Part shown: positions 62,449 to 64,000 of the stretch, piece by piece
How positions within the stretch are numbered: the stretch's first letter is position 1
How the letters are laid out: each line of letters starts with the position of its first letter
Origin: an uncultured Planctomyces sp.
Lineage (GTDB): Bacteria; Planctomycetota; Planctomycetia; Planctomycetales; Planctomycetaceae
Direction: 5' to 3'
DNA length: 64,000 bases
Assembly: GCA_937904325.1 (NCBI GenBank)
Contig: CALGTK010000375.1
Span: forward strand, 55,034 to 119,033
Program-made: the position numbers and the translations under genes
The notes under the pieces: generated by a model
Seen by the model: only the letters and a program-made list of their open reading frames with translations
What the model was told of the DNA's origin: nothing
Database searches by the model: none

Positions 62449-63630
62449 ATGAATGCCGTCGAGTCTGCACTTCGACGTGACATCATGCAGAGTCTCATTC
62501 GGCAGGAAATCATTCAGACCGTCCGCACGGTCGTCATCAAGGTCGGGACGACCGTTCTGTCCAACGACGATGATTCGCTCGATGTCTCACGGATCGACGC
62601 CCTGGCCGAGCAAATCTGTCGCATCCGGCAAACCGGCCGACGAGTCGTGTTGATATCGAGCGGTGCCGTCGGTGCAGGAATGGGGCTGTTGAATCTCAAG
62701 CAGCGCCCGTCAGATCTTCCGCATCTGCAGGCTGCGGCAGCTGCCGGCCAGGCTCACCTGATTCGCCTCTACAATGATTGCCTGGAGGTTCACGGATTCC
62801 GCGCGGCTCAACTTCTACTTACGGCCGACGATTTCCGAAACCGCGAGCGATACCTCAACGTTCGCAATACTCTGAATACGCTGTTTGAATTTTCGATCAT
62901 CCCGATCATCAACGAAAACGACACCGTCAGCATCCGCGAGATTCAGTTTGGCGATAACGACCATCTGGCGGCGATGGTCAGCAACCTTTTGGGAGACTCA
63001 TTGCTGATCGTGCTGTCCGTTATCGACGGATTGCTAGACGGAGATCCGGACTCACCAGACAGCAAGGTGATTCCCGTCGTTGAACGCTGGGATGAAAACC
63101 TGCTCGCTCTGGCATCCGAATCAAAGAGCCGAGGCGGAACAGGGGGCATGAAGTCCAAATTGCAGGCCGCGCGAAAGGTCACGGAAGTCGGAGAAAATGT
63201 CATTATCGCCAATGGCCGCCGGAACGGCGTGCTCGATGAGATCATGGCCGGAGATGAAATCGGAACCCTGTTCCTGGCCCAGGGACGGAACATTCCGGCG
63301 TGGAAACGCTGGATCGGGTACACGGTCGAACCACGCGGGAGGTTACGGATCGACACGGGTGCTCAGAAAGCTCTGACAACCAACGGCCGATCATTACTTC
63401 CAATTGGAATCATCGGCGTCGAAGGAAACTTCGGCCGCGGCGACGTTGTATCTTTGTTAAGCGAAGACGGGCAGGAATTCGCTCGAGGGCTCACTAACTA
63501 CGATAGTTCGACGACGAATCGATTGAAGGGGCAACGGTTAGCGGATTTGCCATCAGTTCCAGCCAATCTCCCCTACGAAGAAATCATCCACCGCGACAAT
63601 CTGTTGGTTTTCGGGCAGGATTCCAGATAG
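62449..63630 (+). CDS. proB: Glutamate 5-kinase
   Basis: ProB phosphorylates glutamate in the first step of proline synthesis. The amino-acid-kinase domain has VVIKVGTTVLSND, VVLISSGAVGAGMG, PIINENDTVSIREIQFGDND and GTGGMKSKLQAARKVTEVG. A C-terminal PUA domain (about residues 300-385) contains RIDTGAQKAL and SLLPIGIIGVEGNFGRGDVVSL. At 393 residues the enzyme is slightly long, with about 20 non-conserved N-terminal residues; an ATG at 62485 would shorten it but lacks a good ribosome-binding site. No proA is adjacent. Confidence 0.95.
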   Translation: MNAVESALRRDIMQSLIRQEIIQTVRTVVIKVGTTVLSNDDDSLDVSRIDALAEQICRIRQTGRRVVLISSGAVGAGMGLLNLKQRPSDLPHLQAAAAAGQAHLIRLYNDCLEVHGFRAAQLLLTADDFRNRERYLNVRNTLNTLFEFSIIPIINENDTVSIREIQFGDNDHLAAMVSNLLGDSLLIVLSVIDGLLDGDPDSPDSKVIPVVERWDENLLALASESKSRGGTGGMKSKLQAARKVTEVGENVIIANGRRNGVLDEIMAGDEIGTLFLAQGRNIPAWKRWIGYTVEPRGRLRIDTGAQKALTTNGRSLLPIGIIGVEGNFGRGDVVSLLSEDGQEFARGLTNYDSSTTNRLKGQRLADLPSVPANLPYEEIIHRDNLLVFGQDSR

Positions 63631-63835
63631 CCGCGACGCAGTTCGACTGTGTAATTCGCCGAGACGGAATCCCCATGAATGTCTGCTTTTCTGGCTGAGT
63701 CAGAGCAGTCCGAACATGCTTGGGTATTTTCTGCTAATGAATCTACCTGATGTGGTCGATCTATTGACCTCCGTGGGGGCGGAGCTAAAATTCCGCCACA
63801 CAACATCAGCCGGTTGATTGAACCGACGACGTTAA

Positions 63836-63909
63836 GGCCCTGTAGCTCAATTGGTTAGAGCGCCGGACTGTCGATCCGGAGGTTGCGAGTTCAAGTCTCG
63901 TCGGGGTCG
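63836..63909 (+). tRNA. tRNA-Asp (anticodon GTC)
   Basis: A 74-nt cloverleaf folds completely. The acceptor stem is GGCCCTG / CGGGGTC with discriminator G, the D-arm GCTC/GAGC, the anticodon stem CCGGA/TCCGG with loop CTGTCGA, and the T-arm GCGAG-TTCAAGT-CTCGT. Loop position 34-36 is GTC, so it reads aspartate codons. The 3' CCA is not encoded (CTT follows), so it must be added by tRNA nucleotidyltransferase. Confidence 0.97.
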
Positions 63910-63915
63910 CTTTAA

Positions 63916-63951
63916 AGCCTCTTTGCCGTTCACCGGCAGAGCGGCTTTTTT
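63916..63951 (+). terminator. Rho-independent terminator after tRNA-Asp
   Basis: AGCCTCTTTGCCG pairs with CGGCAGAGCGGCT (13 positions, one mismatch and one G-U) around a 5-nt loop, followed at once by TTTTTT. It lies 6 nt past the tRNA and is the most classical terminator in the window. Confidence 0.88.
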
Positions 63952-64000
63952 CGTATATTACTGATTGTTTTATCTGGAAAGTGGATGCTTGTGTGTGAGG

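Overview
The window is a dense, ordinary-looking chromosomal segment of a planctomycete, probably order Planctomycetales. The lineage call is an inference from gene content: three loci of the planctomycete DUF1501 and DUF1549/DUF1553 (PSCyt/PSD) families, a formylglycine sulfatase, a PQQ-propeller giant protein, a neutral-ceramidase-like protein and EF-hands fused to an exporter subunit. There is no rRNA operon, CRISPR array, transposase, integrase or prophage. One tRNA (Asp, GTC) lies at the right edge.

Left part, 1-15.6 kb, almost all minus strand: a cut-off MDR oxidoreductase, a thioredoxin-fold lipoprotein, carA, a winged-helix ArsR-type regulator, murA, then a translation/envelope group (prmC, prfA, rpmE, lspA, a DksA-like zinc-finger gene). 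These are followed by a ceramidase-like secreted protein, a stand-alone LigD-type phosphoesterase domain, a TIM-barrel sugar isomerase, a small Cys/His-rich lipoprotein (+), pepA and an unrecognised single-span membrane protein.

Middle, 15.9-32.5 kb: a solitary DUF1501 protein, a small membrane protein, a thioesterase diverging from aroB across a perfect inverted repeat, a sigma54-type AAA+ activator with a changed GAFTGA loop, a CcsA/HemX-like membrane protein, a CDF cation exporter, a response regulator with a very long acidic region before its receiver domain, a helical hypothetical protein, a 1582-residue PQQ/TPR/PQQ protein and an M20 dipeptidase.

32.5-42 kb: a decayed locus holding the 5' end of a DUF1549/DUF1553 gene and the 3' end of a DUF1501 gene, just downstream of a sulfatase. 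Then recA, an HtrA-like double-PDZ protease, a TrmH-family rRNA methyltransferase, an SDR oxidoreductase, a secreted hypothetical protein, a DUF457-like membrane protein and a second TlpA-like thioredoxin.

42.4-51.8 kb: the most characteristic block, four co-directional genes encoding a Tat-exported DUF1501 protein, a double-PPC-domain protein, a haem-motif DUF1549/DUF1553 protein and a cytochrome/WD40/coiled-coil protein. It is the best candidate for a poorly described exported multi-protein system. Together with the solitary and decayed loci, the window shows the same family set complete, reduced and in ruins.

Right part, 51.8-64 kb: truB, a divergent UvrA paralogue, a PUA-type rRNA methyltransferase, a MacA/MacB-like pair without its ATPase, a fabF-type ketosynthase, proB and tRNA-Asp with a strong terminator. 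Starts were moved from the longest ORF where a ribosome-binding site, signal peptide or family length favoured another codon; each such case is stated.
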